64,000 bases of DNA from an uncultured Pelagibacteraceae bacterium. Lineage in GTDB: Bacteria > Pseudomonadota > Alphaproteobacteria > Pelagibacterales > Pelagibacteraceae. A program made the translations under genes and the position numbers. Within the stretch, counting starts at the first letter, position 1, and every line of letters begins with the position of its first letter. The stretch lies in assembly GCA_902557385.1 (NCBI GenBank), contig CACDZF010000002.1, forward strand, positions 1 through 64,000. Reading direction: 5' to 3'. Below, piece by piece: positions 1 to 11,382 of the stretch. The notes beneath the pieces are model-generated. The model saw nothing but the letters and a program-made list of their open reading frames with translations, had not been told where the DNA came from and ran no database searches.

Positions 1-864
1 CCTTTTAAGGGTCTTTTTACACAAGGAATGGTTTGCCACGAAACTTATAAAGACGAAGAAAATAATTGGGTAAGCCCCAAAGATGTTATTACTAAAGATG
101 GAAAAAATTATTTCAAAAAAAAAAATGAGAAAGAAAAAATAAAGGTTGGACCAAGTGAATCAATGTCAAAATCTAAAAAAAATACCATTGATCCTGAAAA
201 TATAATAGATACTTACGGCTCAGATGCAGTTAGACTTTTTATTCTTTCAGATAGTCCACCTGAAAAAGATGTTCAGTGGTCAGAACAAGGAATGGCCGCA
301 TCTTATAAATTTTTACAAAAATTTTGGACTCTTCATAAGAATATAAAAAATATTTCATCAAAAAAATCTCAGGATGCACAGTCAAATTCAGCTGAAATAA
401 ATCGTTTCACTAATGAAATAATAAAAAAGATTACCGAAAACTTAGAAAAGTTTCATTACAATGTAATTGTAGCTAATTTATATGAGACTTATAATTTTTT
501 AATTAAATTAATAAAAAAACCCTTAAATAAAAATAATCTCTTAAAAAATTATGTTGAAATATTAAAAACAATGTCACCCATTATCCCTCACTTTGCAAGT
601 GAATGTCTTGAAGATTTAGGTGAAAAAAGTGAAAAAAGTTGGCCTAAAATTGATGAAAAGTATCTTATTAAAGAAAAAGTAAATATTGTTTTACAAATTA
701 ATGGAAAAAAAAGAGCAATTATTGTTAGTAAAAAAAATGTTGAAAAAGAAACATTAATTAATGAGATTAAAAATAATACTCAATATAATAAATATTTAGA
801 AAATAAAAAAATCATAAGAAATATTTATGTTAAAGACAGGTTAATTAATCTAATTTTGGAATGA
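1..864 (+). CDS. leuS: Leucyl-tRNA synthetase, C-terminal part (5' truncated by window edge)
   Basis: Frame open from base 1; MSKSKKN motif, 'DTYGSDAVRLFILSDSPPEKDVQWSEQG' typical of class Ia LeuRS, anticodon-binding C-term. Confidence 0.95.
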   Translation, partial: PFKGLFTQGMVCHETYKDEENNWVSPKDVITKDGKNYFKKKNEKEKIKVGPSESMSKSKKNTIDPENIIDTYGSDAVRLFILSDSPPEKDVQWSEQGMAASYKFLQKFWTLHKNIKNISSKKSQDAQSNSAEINRFTNEIIKKITENLEKFHYNVIVANLYETYNFLIKLIKKPLNKNNLLKNYVEILKTMSPIIPHFASECLEDLGEKSEKSWPKIDEKYLIKEKVNIVLQINGKKRAIIVSKKNVEKETLINEIKNNTQYNKYLENKKIIRNIYVKDRLINLILE

Positions 865-1310
865 AAAAAATCATATTAATTTTAAGTTTTTTGTTATTAG
901 TTAGTTGTGGGTACCAGCCTATATTTTCAAGCAAAACTTCAAACTTTTTAATTGAAGAAATAATTTACAATAAAAACGACAAGATAAGTTTAAAAATTAG
1001 AAATAATTTAACTTATTTAAGTAAAGCTGAGAATTATATAAGGGTTATTAGATTAAAATTAAGTTCTGAAAAAAAAATAGATATATCTAGTAAAGATAGC
1101 AAAGGAGATCCTTTAGTCTACAAAATGACAATAAGTACTAATGTAGAAATTTACTCTAATAATGAACTGACTATGCAAAAAAATATTACTAAAAACTTTA
1201 GCTATAAAAATACTGAAAATAAATTTGATTTAAAACAATATGAAAAAACTATCGAAAACAATTTAATCGAAACAATAAAAGAAGATATAATTTTAATTTT
1301 ATATAACTAG
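861..1310 (+). CDS. lptE: LPS-assembly lipoprotein LptE-like
   Basis: Lipoprotein signal 'LLLVSCGYQPIF'; position between leuS and holA. Confidence 0.8.
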   Translation: MKKIILILSFLLLVSCGYQPIFSSKTSNFLIEEIIYNKNDKISLKIRNNLTYLSKAENYIRVIRLKLSSEKKIDISSKDSKGDPLVYKMTISTNVEIYSNNELTMQKNITKNFSYKNTENKFDLKQYEKTIENNLIETIKEDIILILYN

Positions 1311-1312
1311 TA

Positions 1313-2296
1313 ATGATAATAAAATCATATGAACTAAATAAAATTGACGTAAATACAAATAAAATATTTTTAATGTATGGGCAAAATGAAGGTCTTAAAA
1401 ATGAAATTACAAAAAAATATTTTATAAATAATTTTAAGGAAAATATTTATAGATATGATGAAAAAGAAATCATAGATAATAATTCTGATTTTTTTAATGG
1501 AATTCTTTCGAGATCTTTTTTCGAAGAAAAAAAATTATTTATTATTTCTAGAGTAACAGATAAATTAAATAATATCATCGAGGAAGTCATAGAAAAAGAG
1601 ATGGAAGATATTACAATTATTCTTAATGCATCAATTTTAGATAAAAAATCAAAACTAAGAAAATTATTTGAGAAAAATAAAAAAATTGTATGTGTACCTG
1701 TTTACGAAGATAACACTCAAACATTAAGCGTAATAGCAAGAGATTTTTTTAAAGTTAACAAAATATCAATTTCGCAGGAAACAATAAACTTACTCATAGA
1801 TAGAAGTAGAGGGGATAGAGGAAATTTGATTAATGAACTAAATAAAATTGAGTCTTATATAAAAACACATAAAAATGTTAGTTCTGAAGAGATTATTAAA
1901 TTAACTGATCTCGCAGAGAATTATAATGTTTCTGAACTATTGGATAATTGTTTAAGCAAAAACTCAAAAAAAACAATAAACATTTTAAATGAAAATAATT
2001 TCTCATTTGAGGATTGTATTTTAATTATTAGATCCTTTTCAAATAAATTAAAAAGACTACAAAAAATTCAAAAAGAATATCAAAAAAATAAAAATTTAGA
2101 TTCTATAATTTCATCTTTTAAGCCACCGATATTTTGGAAGGATAAAGACATTGTAAGAAAACAAGTAAACAAAAATGACTTAGAAAAAATAGAAGATATG
2201 ATTTTTAAAACTAACGATATAGAGCTTTTAATAAAAAAAAATTCGGAAAATGCAATAAATATTGTATCAGACTTTATAATTAATACTTCAAAGTGA
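1313..2296 (+). CDS. holA: DNA polymerase III delta subunit
   Basis: HolA-like sequence and synteny after lptE. Confidence 0.85.
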   Translation: MIIKSYELNKIDVNTNKIFLMYGQNEGLKNEITKKYFINNFKENIYRYDEKEIIDNNSDFFNGILSRSFFEEKKLFIISRVTDKLNNIIEEVIEKEMEDITIILNASILDKKSKLRKLFEKNKKIVCVPVYEDNTQTLSVIARDFFKVNKISISQETINLLIDRSRGDRGNLINELNKIESYIKTHKNVSSEEIIKLTDLAENYNVSELLDNCLSKNSKKTINILNENNFSFEDCILIIRSFSNKLKRLQKIQKEYQKNKNLDSIISSFKPPIFWKDKDIVRKQVNKNDLEKIEDMIFKTNDIELLIKKNSENAINIVSDFIINTSK

Positions 2297-2297
2297 A

Positions 2298-3146
2298 CTA
2301 ATAATTAGCTTTAATTACCTTTATGATTTTATTCAATTGATCTAGGTCTTTGTAATTAAATATTATACTTCCTGAATTATTTTTTTTATTTTTAATTAAA
2401 ACGCTTAATCCAACTTTATCTGAAATTGACAATTCTAGTTGTGATAAATTAGGGTCTTTTGTTTGATTTTTTCTTGGTTTTTTTGTTTTAAAAATTTTTA
2501 CAAGACTTTCAGCCTGTCTTACAGATAATTTTTTTTCTATTATTTTTTTTGCAATAAAGGTTCCATTTTCAAGTCCAACTAAAACCTTTGCGTGTCCTTG
2601 GGTTAATTTATTATTTTCGATCAACTTTATCACTTCTTCAGGTAATGTTAATAAGCGTAAACAATTTGTGACATGGCTGCGACTTTTACCAATAAATTTA
2701 GAAACTTTTTCCTGATCATAAGAAAATTCATTTATTAGTTTTTGATACCCTTGAGCCTCTTCAATTGCATTTAAATCATGTCTTTGTACATTTTCTACTA
2801 TAGCAAATTCCAGTGATTTAAGATCATCAGCTTCAGTAACGACGACCGGAACTTCATGTAAACCTGCATTTTGAGCAGCTAACCACCTTCTCTCTCCTGC
2901 AATAATTTCAAATTTATTCTTTTGTTGTTCTGATTTTCTAACTATAATCGGTTGAATAATTCCTCTTTCTTTAATTGAATTGGTTAATTCTTCGAGATTT
3001 TCTGAATCAAAAGTTTTTCGCGGTTGATACCTATTTCTAATTAAATCACTAATTAAAACTTTGCTAGTATTTTTTTCAGTTTTAGACTCACCAATTAATG
3101 AAGATAATCCTCTACCCAAGCCTTTTTTAATTTTAGAAGTATCCAT
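2298..3146 (-). CDS. parB: Chromosome partitioning protein ParB
   Basis: 'GLGRGLSSLIG', 'NRYQPRKTFD', 'IIAGERRWLAAQNAG', HTH 'SRSHVTNCLRLL'. Confidence 0.97.
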   Translation of the reverse strand: MDTSKIKKGLGRGLSSLIGESKTEKNTSKVLISDLIRNRYQPRKTFDSENLEELTNSIKERGIIQPIIVRKSEQQKNKFEIIAGERRWLAAQNAGLHEVPVVVTEADDLKSLEFAIVENVQRHDLNAIEEAQGYQKLINEFSYDQEKVSKFIGKSRSHVTNCLRLLTLPEEVIKLIENNKLTQGHAKVLVGLENGTFIAKKIIEKKLSVRQAESLVKIFKTKKPRKNQTKDPNLSQLELSISDKVGLSVLIKNKKNNSGSIIFNYKDLDQLNKIIKVIKANY

Positions 3147-3940
3147 TATGCTGCACTTTCAAATTCTTTATCTTGATTAATAAATTCATCGGTAAAATTA
3201 AAATAAGAAATGCTTCCAGGACAATTTTTATCGTATATTAAAACTGGCACTCCATGAGATGGGGCTTCAGACAATCTAACATTTCTCGGTATTACTGTAT
3301 TATAAACTTGTCTGCTAAAATAATCCCTAGCTTCTTTTTCAACTTGCGATGAAAGTTTATTTCTTTTGTCATACATTGTTAGAAGTATTCCTCTTATTTT
3401 AAGTTCCTTATTTAAGTTAGTTTTTATTCTTTCTATTGTTTTCATTAATTGCGTTAAACCCTCCAATGCAAAAAACTCGGTTTGAAGAGGTACTACCAAT
3501 GAAAAAGAGGCTACCAGTGCCATAACAGTCAAAAGGCTTAAAGATGGGGGACAATCAATAAAAATGTAATCGTAATTGTCTCTAGAATCCTTTAAATACA
3601 ACGTTAATTGATCTTTTAATATAAATGCTCTTTTGCTGTCACCTGCTGTTTCTACCTCTAAACCGGATAAATCTACGTTAGATGTAATGATATCTAAATT
3701 TTCAAAATTGGTTTTTTTAATAACTTCAATTATTCTCTTTGAGCCATTCAAAACTCCATAAATTGTATCACTTGAATTTTCAATATTTGAAAGTCCTAAA
3801 CCTGTTGTTGCATTGCCTTGAGGATCCAAATCGATTACTAAAATTTTTTTACCCTTCCTTGAAAGACCTGCTGCTAGATTTATAACTGTAGTAGTTTTAC
3901 CAACGCCTCCTTTTTGATTTATTACAGATATAATTTGCAT
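3146..3940 (-). CDS. parA: Chromosome partitioning ATPase ParA
   Basis: Deviant Walker A 'NQKGGVGKTTT', 'IDLDPQGNATTGLG'. Confidence 0.97.
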   Translation of the reverse strand: MQIISVINQKGGVGKTTTVINLAAGLSRKGKKILVIDLDPQGNATTGLGLSNIENSSDTIYGVLNGSKRIIEVIKKTNFENLDIITSNVDLSGLEVETAGDSKRAFILKDQLTLYLKDSRDNYDYIFIDCPPSLSLLTVMALVASFSLVVPLQTEFFALEGLTQLMKTIERIKTNLNKELKIRGILLTMYDKRNKLSSQVEKEARDYFSRQVYNTVIPRNVRLSEAPSHGVPVLIYDKNCPGSISYFNFTDEFINQDKEFESAA

Positions 3941-3945
3941 ATACT

Positions 3946-4590
3946 TTAATTTTTTTTTTTAATATTTTTTATACTCAGCAAAAACGAGTCTTCGTTTGTA
4001 AGACTCCTTTTTTCCTTATACTCAAAATCCCAATGCTTTAAAGTTTCAGTTAATGTTTTTTTTCCACTTTTACCCATGAACAAAATTAGATTTTTATATT
4101 TTCTAAAATTTTTATAGACTAAGTCTAAAACTATAGGCATTGGTTTAAACGCCCTTGCCATAATTGTTCCCGAGTTTAATTCTCTTGTTTTAAATACGTC
4201 TTTTTGAATAATTTCTGTTTCTAGATTTAATTCTTTTGAAACCTCTTTTAAAAAGGAGCTTTTGTGATAACTCTTTTCAAATAAATTCATTCTAATTTTT
4301 TTTTTCAAGTTTTTTGCCATTATCGCTATAACAATTCCAGGTAATCCTCCTCCCGTGCCTAAATCGTAGGTTGTATTATCATTTAAGTCAACAAAATCAA
4401 TAGCTTGCGCTGAATCTATTATATGTCTTTTACGAATATCGCTATTTTTGGAGTATTTTTTAGCAATAATGTTAATTTTTTCGTTTTCAGACTTAATCAT
4501 GGATATGAACTTCTCAAAATCTAAACACGTTTCACGTGAAACATTATATCTATCTAATAACGAGTAGTTTTTTATAAAATCTTCATCCAT
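3946..4590 (-). CDS. rsmG: 16S rRNA m7G527 methyltransferase RsmG (GidB)
   Basis: 'NVSRETCLDFEKF', 'YDLGTGGGLPGIVIAI'. Confidence 0.95.
   Translation of the reverse strand: MDEDFIKNYSLLDRYNVSRETCLDFEKFISMIKSENEKINIIAKKYSKNSDIRKRHIIDSAQAIDFVDLNDNTTYDLGTGGGLPGIVIAIMAKNLKKKIRMNLFEKSYHKSSFLKEVSKELNLETEIIQKDVFKTRELNSGTIMARAFKPMPIVLDLVYKNFRKYKNLILFMGKSGKKTLTETLKHWDFEYKEKRSLTNEDSFLLSIKNIKKKN
4528..4543. promoter_or_regulatory. parS: parS-like centromere site (CGTTTCACGTGAAACA) inside rsmG
   Basis: Matches the chromosomal parS consensus TGTTTCACGTGAAACA at 15/16 positions; inner 14 bp GTTTCACGTGAAAC is a perfect palindrome; parAB adjacent. Confidence 0.9.
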
Positions 4591-6461
4591 TAAGCTATTT
4601 GCTTAATAGACTTTCTTTTGACGTGTGACAACAAAATATATACGGCCGCAGGCGTTATTCCATCAATTCTAAGAGCCTGCCCCAGTGTTTTAGGCCTAAT
4701 TTTCTTAAATTTAGTCTTAACTTCATTAGATAAACCACTAAATTCATCATAATTAATATTTTCAGGTATTTTTAAATTTTCATCCTTCTTAAAAGATAAA
4801 ATATCAGCATTTTGTTTTTTTAGATAACCTCTATAATGAGAGTTTATTTCTAATTGATTATCTATTTCCTTCGAAAAATAAGATATTTCAGGCCATATTT
4901 CACGAATTTTAACCATATTAACTCCTTTTTGGCTTAAAATTTGTATAGCTGAACGAGTAATTCCATCTTTTGCAATATTAACCCCAAATTTTGATGCTTT
5001 GGAAGGGGTTATGGACAATTTGCTCATTTTTGATGATATTTTATTCAAATTAAAAGCCTTATTTTTAAAAATCTTGGATCTTTCATCGCTAACTAGACCA
5101 ATTTTAATGCCTTTCTCAGTTAACCTTAAATCTGCATTATCGGATCTTAAAGTTAATCTATATTCAGCACGTGAAGTAAACATACGATAAGGTTCAGCAA
5201 CACCTTTTGTAACTAAATCATCTATCATAACTCCAATATAAGCTTCCGATCTATCGAGTATAAAGGGTTCTTGACCTTTTATTGATAAAGCAGCATTTAT
5301 TCCTGCGATAAGACCCTGGGCTGCCGCCTCCTCATAACCTGTCGTACCATTAATTTGACCTGCTAAATATAAATTATGTATTTTTTTAGTTTCTAGAGTT
5401 AATAAAAGTTCAGTGGGGTCAATATAGTCATATTCTATAGCATAACCAGGTCTTATAATTTTAACATTCTCTAAACCATTGATTTTGTTACATATTTCTT
5501 CTTGCACGTCATGAGGGAGTGAAGTAGATATGCCATTTGGATAAATTGTATGATCGTTGAGACCCTCAGGCTCTAAAAAGATCTGATGTCTGCTTTTTTC
5601 TGAAAATTTAACTACCTTATCTTCTATAGATGGACAATAACGTGGTCCAATACCCTTAATGCTTCCTGAGTACATAGCGCTACGGTGTATATTTTTTGAA
5701 ATGATTTTATGAACTTCATCATTTGTATAAGTCATACGACATGAAACTTGTTTATTATAATTTTTGGTCGACAGGAAAGAAAAAAAATAAGGATCATCAT
5801 CTGCATGTTGTTCCTCTAAGTTATCAAAATTAATCGTACGCGCATCTAATCTTGGAGGGGTTCCCGTCTTAAGTCTACCAATTCTAAAATTATGTTTTTT
5901 TAATTGTTCGCTTAATCCTGTTGTTGGTTTTTCATTATATCTCCCGGCCGGAGTTTGTTTATCACCAACATGTATCAAACCATTTAAAAAAGTACCCGTT
6001 GTTAGTATTAGCTTAGATGATTCAACTTTTCTACCAGACTTAGTAGTAAATCCACTTACAGAGTTTTTCTTAAAAATGAATTGAATTACAGGATCAGAAA
6101 AAACGCTTAAATTACAATAGTTTAGCAGTTTTTCTTGCATATATTTTTTATATAATGCCCTGTCACTTTGGGTTCTAGGGCCTCTAACCGCTGGACCTCT
6201 GCTTCTATTTAGAAGTCTAAATTGAATTCCAGATTTATCAGCTACGTCACCCATGACCCCATCTAGAGCATCTATCTCTCTTACTAGATGTCCTTTGCCC
6301 AATCCTCCAATAGCTGGATTACACGACATTTCTCCTATCGTTTCTATTTTATGTGTAAACAAAGCAGTATTAACTCCTAATCTAGCAGATGCAGCAGCAG
6401 CTTCCGAACCTGCATGTCCTCCACCTATTACAACTACATCAAAAAACAAATCATTATTCAT
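4590..6461 (-). CDS. mnmG: tRNA uridine 5-carboxymethylaminomethyl modification enzyme MnmG (GidA)
   Basis: '[21 protein letters not shown]', '[22 protein letters not shown]'. Confidence 0.98.
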   Translation of the reverse strand: MNNDLFFDVVVIGGGHAGSEAAAASARLGVNTALFTHKIETIGEMSCNPAIGGLGKGHLVREIDALDGVMGDVADKSGIQFRLLNRSRGPAVRGPRTQSDRALYKKYMQEKLLNYCNLSVFSDPVIQFIFKKNSVSGFTTKSGRKVESSKLILTTGTFLNGLIHVGDKQTPAGRYNEKPTTGLSEQLKKHNFRIGRLKTGTPPRLDARTINFDNLEEQHADDDPYFFSFLSTKNYNKQVSCRMTYTNDEVHKIISKNIHRSAMYSGSIKGIGPRYCPSIEDKVVKFSEKSRHQIFLEPEGLNDHTIYPNGISTSLPHDVQEEICNKINGLENVKIIRPGYAIEYDYIDPTELLLTLETKKIHNLYLAGQINGTTGYEEAAAQGLIAGINAALSIKGQEPFILDRSEAYIGVMIDDLVTKGVAEPYRMFTSRAEYRLTLRSDNADLRLTEKGIKIGLVSDERSKIFKNKAFNLNKISSKMSKLSITPSKASKFGVNIAKDGITRSAIQILSQKGVNMVKIREIWPEISYFSKEIDNQLEINSHYRGYLKKQNADILSFKKDENLKIPENINYDEFSGLSNEVKTKFKKIRPKTLGQALRIDGITPAAVYILLSHVKRKSIKQIA

Positions 6462-6533
6462 AAAATATATAAATTATAAGTTTATTATTTTACAAGGAGT
6501 TTATGCGAAATCACAAAAAAGATAAAATAATAT

Positions 6534-7859
6534 TTATTTACCAATACAAAAATCATTAAAAATAGAACTTAATATTTCTTCAACATCAACTTTACCAACG
6601 ATCATTCCTAAGTGACGAGTAGCTAGTCTAAGATCTTCCGCAGCTTTATCAAAGTCATCTTTTTGATTTTTAAAATTAACTAAATTTTGTAGACACTGCT
6701 CAAGGTTTTGTCTGTGCCTTTCTCTTGTTATTATAATTTCTTCAGTTTGAACAAATCTTCCTTTTAACTTTGATTTTATTTTTAAAATTAAGTTTTCCAG
6801 ATTTGTATTATTTTTGACAGATATAATTACATGATCAATTTTCTTCATTTGCTCAGTCAATATCACTTCTTTTAAATCACATTTATTTATTACTAAAATC
6901 GAGTTTGGTTTTATCAAATCTTTCAAAAACCCAGTAAATTCAAGGTTTTTTGGCTCTATTACTATAAGATTTAAATCGGCCTCTTCAGCTTTTTTTAAGG
7001 CTAATTTAATGCCTTTTTTTTCAATTTCATTTTTAGATTTTCGAATTCCAGCAGTATCAGACACCACAACAGGATATCCATTAATATTTAAATGTACTTC
7101 TATAACGTCTCTTGTAGTTCCAGCAATTTCTGAAACAATTGCAACATCTCTATTTGAAAGATGATTTAATAAACTTGACTTACCTGCATTTGTTGGACCA
7201 ACTATTGCAATTTTAAACCCTTCTCTAATTCTTTCTCCAACTTTTTGATCATTTAAAATTTTTTGTATTTTTTCTATTACATAATCAACATTTTTCTTAA
7301 TTTCGTTAATTATTTTTTCTGGTATTTCTTCTTCTGGGAAATCTATTTTAGCTTCTATGTTTGATAGAGCTCTAATTAATCTACCTCTCAAATCATCGTA
7401 AATTTTAGATGATTTTCCAGTCATAATATTTATTGCTTGTTTTCTCTGAATTTCTGTTTCAGATGAAATTAAATCGGAAATACTTTCTGCTTTTAATAAA
7501 TTTATTTTTCCATTTTGAAAAGCAATTTTAGTAAATTCACCTGGTTCAGCAATTCTGCATTTTTTAGTATCCTCTAAAGCTTTATGGATTGCATCGATAA
7601 CAGCTTTACTCCCGTGAGTATGTAATTCAGCCATATCCTCTCCAGTGTAGCTCTCGGGACCAGGAAACCATAAAATTATTCCTTCGTCTATTAACTCTGA
7701 ACTATTTGGATCAATTATCTTTTTAATTGTTGCTTCTCTCGGTTTTGGTAAACCTTTTTTTGTTAAAATTTTTAATATTTCAGAAGTTTCTTTTCCTGAA
7801 ATTCTTATTACAGCCACGCCAGATATTCCTGGGCCAGATGAAAGAGCATAAATAGTCAT
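6534..7859 (-). CDS. mnmE: tRNA modification GTPase MnmE (TrmE)
   Basis: G1 'GPTNAGKSSLLN', 'DTAGIRKSKNEIEKKG', C-terminal 'FCIGK'. Confidence 0.97.
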   Translation of the reverse strand: MTIYALSSGPGISGVAVIRISGKETSEILKILTKKGLPKPREATIKKIIDPNSSELIDEGIILWFPGPESYTGEDMAELHTHGSKAVIDAIHKALEDTKKCRIAEPGEFTKIAFQNGKINLLKAESISDLISSETEIQRKQAINIMTGKSSKIYDDLRGRLIRALSNIEAKIDFPEEEIPEKIINEIKKNVDYVIEKIQKILNDQKVGERIREGFKIAIVGPTNAGKSSLLNHLSNRDVAIVSEIAGTTRDVIEVHLNINGYPVVVSDTAGIRKSKNEIEKKGIKLALKKAEEADLNLIVIEPKNLEFTGFLKDLIKPNSILVINKCDLKEVILTEQMKKIDHVIISVKNNTNLENLILKIKSKLKGRFVQTEEIIITRERHRQNLEQCLQNLVNFKNQKDDFDKAAEDLRLATRHLGMIVGKVDVEEILSSIFNDFCIGK

Positions 7860-7905
7860 GCGATTAGTATACCTTCAATTAAAGAAAAACAAAGCTAGGA
7901 AAAAA

Positions 7906-9594
7906 TTATAAATTTTTATTTTGTTGAGAAAATAATCTCCACTTATCTTTTAAAATTTTACATAATTCTAATCCAAAATCTTTATTATCGAATAGTGAAG
8001 AGTTAATAGCTAAGTTTCTTAAAGAATATCTAATTTGACTAAGTTTATTAATGTCTGAAGAAATTATTTTAGCCTTTTCTATGTAATCATTTTTATCTTT
8101 AGCAATGAAAGTATCTAGATTTAAATTTTTGTTAATTGACAGACCAAATTTAGAATTAAATATTTCACCTGAAAGTGTAATTGTCGGCACTCCCATCCAT
8201 AAAGATTCGAACGTAGTTGTCGCCCCAGCAAATGGAAACGTATCGAGAGATATATCTATATTATTATATATTTTTAAATGATCATCGTAATTTTTTAATC
8301 TTTCCATAAAAATAATTTTTTCTCCTTCAATTCCATTTTTTTTAAATTTGTTTTTGATATTATCTCTTAATAATTGATGATCATGAACAGATGATTTCAA
8401 AATTAACTTAGAATTATTATTTTTTAAAATCACGCTCCAAGTTTCTATTGTTTCATCTGATAGTTTTCCATAATTATTAAATGATCCAAAGGTTATGTAT
8501 TTATTTTTGATAGCGGGAAGTTCATTAATTTTTATTTCAGAAGAAATCAAGAAATGACTATTCCATATTTTTGGTAATCTGATTATTTTTTCAGTATAAT
8601 TAAAATCTTCTTCCTTTTTGATTAAGTTTTCATCAGCAATTAAATAATCCATTTCTTTTAATCCAGAAGAGTTACAATACCCACACCAAGAAATTTGTAG
8701 TGGCGCTGACTTATTTTTAAAAATTTCACATCTGTTTCCTGTTGAATAACCTGTAAGATCAAACAATATATTAATTTTTTTATCTCTAATAAGATTGACA
8801 ACGTCTAAATCACTTAAATTAACTATATCGTACCATTCATGAAAAATTCCTTTTAGTCTTTCTGTCGTCAAGTCATCGGCTCCTAATTTGTTGTTACTAA
8901 AGGCTATAATTTCATAATTATCTTTTTTTAAAATTTTAAGTGTTTCTTCAATGAATTTTGCAACAGAATGAGTTCTTAAATCTGCTGAAAAAAAACCTAA
9001 TCTTATTTTTTTAGGATTTTTCTCGTACTGAAATTTTTTAAGTATTTTTTCATCAAATTTTTCTAGTTTTTCTGAATATTTATTACAAAAATTTAAATAA
9101 TCTTTTTGACTATATTTGTAAGTATAATTAGTTGTAAAAAGAAAAGCTGACCAGAGCTTGGAGTTGGCTTCATTATTATCAATAATTTTTTTGTAATTAA
9201 GAAGGCAATCGTCCATATTTCCTAGATAAAAGTGTATTCTTGCTAAAGCCAAAGTAGCTTTATAATCGTATTTTTTTTTACTTAAATATTCTATTAATAA
9301 ATCTTTTGCTTCATCATATTTAAGTAATCTTATAGAAATTTCTGCGTAATTAAAAAGTGCATCTGTTAGAGTTCTATCTTTCAAATATGCTTCTTTGAAC
9401 AAATCTAAAGATTCATTTAAATCTTTTTTAGAAGTTGGAACTTTTGATATTTTAGAAACACCAAGTAAATTTAATAGAAAAGGTGACCTTTTTTCTAAAA
9501 GTAATAAATTTACTTCAAATTCTAATTGATGAAATTTTTTATTTTTGACTAAACTTTTAACTAGTTCTTGTTTTGCTTCACTTAAATCTTTCAT
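7906..9594 (-). CDS. TPR-containing O-GlcNAc-transferase-like (GT41-type) glycosyltransferase
   Basis: N-terminal TPR-like helices; '[19 protein letters not shown]', '[36 protein letters not shown]', '[27 protein letters not shown]' match SPINDLY/OGT C-terminal signatures. Confidence 0.85.
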   Translation of the reverse strand: MKDLSEAKQELVKSLVKNKKFHQLEFEVNLLLLEKRSPFLLNLLGVSKISKVPTSKKDLNESLDLFKEAYLKDRTLTDALFNYAEISIRLLKYDEAKDLLIEYLSKKKYDYKATLALARIHFYLGNMDDCLLNYKKIIDNNEANSKLWSAFLFTTNYTYKYSQKDYLNFCNKYSEKLEKFDEKILKKFQYEKNPKKIRLGFFSADLRTHSVAKFIEETLKILKKDNYEIIAFSNNKLGADDLTTERLKGIFHEWYDIVNLSDLDVVNLIRDKKINILFDLTGYSTGNRCEIFKNKSAPLQISWCGYCNSSGLKEMDYLIADENLIKKEEDFNYTEKIIRLPKIWNSHFLISSEIKINELPAIKNKYITFGSFNNYGKLSDETIETWSVILKNNNSKLILKSSVHDHQLLRDNIKNKFKKNGIEGEKIIFMERLKNYDDHLKIYNNIDISLDTFPFAGATTTFESLWMGVPTITLSGEIFNSKFGLSINKNLNLDTFIAKDKNDYIEKAKIISSDINKLSQIRYSLRNLAINSSLFDNKDFGLELCKILKDKWRLFSQQNKNL

Positions 9595-9611
9595 TTAGTG
9601 AATTTTATCAA

Positions 9612-10880
9612 CTATGCAGGCTTATTCATAGAATTAAAAAATTCTGCATTATTTTTGGTATTTTTTAGTTTTGAATTAATAAATTCAATAGCATCCATTG
9701 TGCCCATTGGAGCTATAATTCTTCTTAAAACATTCATTTTTTGTAAATCATTTTTATCAAAAAGCAGTTCTTCTCTTCTTGTTCCTGATTTGGTTATATC
9801 AATTGCGGGAAAAATTCTTTTTTCTGATATTTTTCTATCCAATATTGTTTCGCTGTTACCTGTGCCTTTAAATTCTTCAAAAATCACTTCATCCATTCTG
9901 CTACCTGTATCAATTAGGGCAGTTGAAATTATTGTTAAAGATCCACCTTCTTCTATATTTCTAGCTGCTCCAAAAAACCTTTTTGGCCTTTGTAAAGCAT
10001 TGGCATCTACACCTCCTGTTAGGACTTTTCCCGAGCTTGGTATAACAGCATTATAAGCTCTTCCAAGTCTTGTTATAGAGTCTAAAAGAATTACTACATC
10101 TTTTTTATGTTCGGTTAATCTTTTCGCTTTTTCGATTACCATTTCTGCTACAGCTACGTGCCTTTGAGCAGGCTCATCAAATGTTGAACTAATTACTTCA
10201 CCTTTGACGGTTCTTTGCATATCAGTCACTTCTTCTGGTCTTTCATCAATTAATAAAACCATTAAATAACACTCTGGGTAATTTGCAGCTATAGAATTAG
10301 CAATACTTTGTAAAATCATCGTTTTCCCAGCCTTAGGAGGTGATATAATTAAGGATCTTTGACCTTTTCCTATAGGACTAACCAAATCTATAAGTCTTGG
10401 TGTTAAGTCTGGTTTTTTTTCAGTTTTATTGCTTTCAACTTCCATTACTAATTGTTTATTAGGATATAAAGGTGTTAAATTATCAAAGGCTATTTTATGT
10501 CTAGATTTTTCAGGATCTTCAAAATTAATCTTACTAACTTGTAATAAAGCAAAATATCTTTCACCATCTTTTGGTGCTCTTACTGGTCCTTCTACAGTGT
10601 CACCAGTTCTTAATCCAAATCTTCTTATTTGACTTGGACTAACATAAATGTCATCTGCACCTGGTAAATAATTTGACTCCATTGCTCTTAAAAATCCAAA
10701 ACCATCTTGCAATAATTGTAGAACTCCGCCTCCAGTAATTTCTTCTTTTTCTGCAAGTTTTTTTAAAATTGCAAAAACAATTTCCTGTTTTCTTAGTGTG
10801 CTCGCGTTTTCAATACCAAGTTCTTCTGCTTGGTTAATAAGATGCTCTGATGATTTTGTTTTAAGTTCTTGTATATTCAT
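9612..10880 (-). CDS. rho: Transcription termination factor Rho
   Basis: '[16 protein letters not shown]', '[18 protein letters not shown]', '[13 protein letters not shown]'. Confidence 0.98.
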   Translation of the reverse strand: MNIQELKTKSSEHLINQAEELGIENASTLRKQEIVFAILKKLAEKEEITGGGVLQLLQDGFGFLRAMESNYLPGADDIYVSPSQIRRFGLRTGDTVEGPVRAPKDGERYFALLQVSKINFEDPEKSRHKIAFDNLTPLYPNKQLVMEVESNKTEKKPDLTPRLIDLVSPIGKGQRSLIISPPKAGKTMILQSIANSIAANYPECYLMVLLIDERPEEVTDMQRTVKGEVISSTFDEPAQRHVAVAEMVIEKAKRLTEHKKDVVILLDSITRLGRAYNAVIPSSGKVLTGGVDANALQRPKRFFGAARNIEEGGSLTIISTALIDTGSRMDEVIFEEFKGTGNSETILDRKISEKRIFPAIDITKSGTRREELLFDKNDLQKMNVLRRIIAPMGTMDAIEFINSKLKNTKNNAEFFNSMNKPA

Positions 10881-10946
10881 TATTGGGGGTTAAATTGTGA
10901 TTAGTAAGATAAATTGAATATATATACTCTTTAAGAAATTTCAATA

Positions 10947-11381
10947 CTAGATTGGCTTAAAAACTACAATAAAAACTATTAAAATTAGCAAAATGGTGGG
11001 TACTTCATTAAAAATTCTATAAAATCTTGATGAGTATGTGTTTAGATCTAAACTAAACTTTTTAAGACAAACACCAAGGAAAAAATGATATGCGGTTAAA
11101 ACTATAACCAAAAACAGCTTAATTTGAAGCCATTTATTTGCCATTTGATCAAATCCTATACTGCCAATTAATAAAAACCCAAATATCCAGGAAAGTATCA
11201 TCGCTGGCATCATTATAAAATTATATAATTTTCTCTCCATCACCTTAAATATCTCACATGTTTCTAAACTATCTTTGTTTTCTACATGATAAACAAAAAT
11301 TCTTGGTAAATACAAAAGTCCAGCCATCCAAGAAATTACAGCTATAAGATGCAATGCTTTAAGAGTTAAATAAATATTCAT
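10947..11381 (-). CDS. hemJ: Protoporphyrinogen oxidase HemJ-type membrane protein
   Basis: 'ALHLIAVISWMAGLLYLPRIFVYH'; next to hemH and hemE. Confidence 0.88.
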   Translation of the reverse strand: MNIYLTLKALHLIAVISWMAGLLYLPRIFVYHVENKDSLETCEIFKVMERKLYNFIMMPAMILSWIFGFLLIGSIGFDQMANKWLQIKLFLVIVLTAYHFFLGVCLKKFSLDLNTYSSRFYRIFNEVPTILLILIVFIVVFKPI

Positions 11382-11382
11382 T

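Noticed and set aside
136-180. LeuRS 'SMSKS' instead of 'KMSKS' signature
   Set aside because: Substitution at the first position is, to my knowledge, common in alphaproteobacterial LeuRS; not novel
4999-5190. 63-aa plus-strand ORF antisense to mnmG
   Set aside because: Lies wholly within a well-supported gene; no recognisable motif
6253-6525. 90-aa plus-strand ORF overlapping mnmG 5' end
   Set aside because: Translation is the antisense of conserved MnmG FAD-binding region; spurious
9598-10056. 152-aa plus-strand ORF antisense to rho
   Set aside because: Antisense of highly conserved Rho coding sequence; low-complexity hydrophobic shadow ORF
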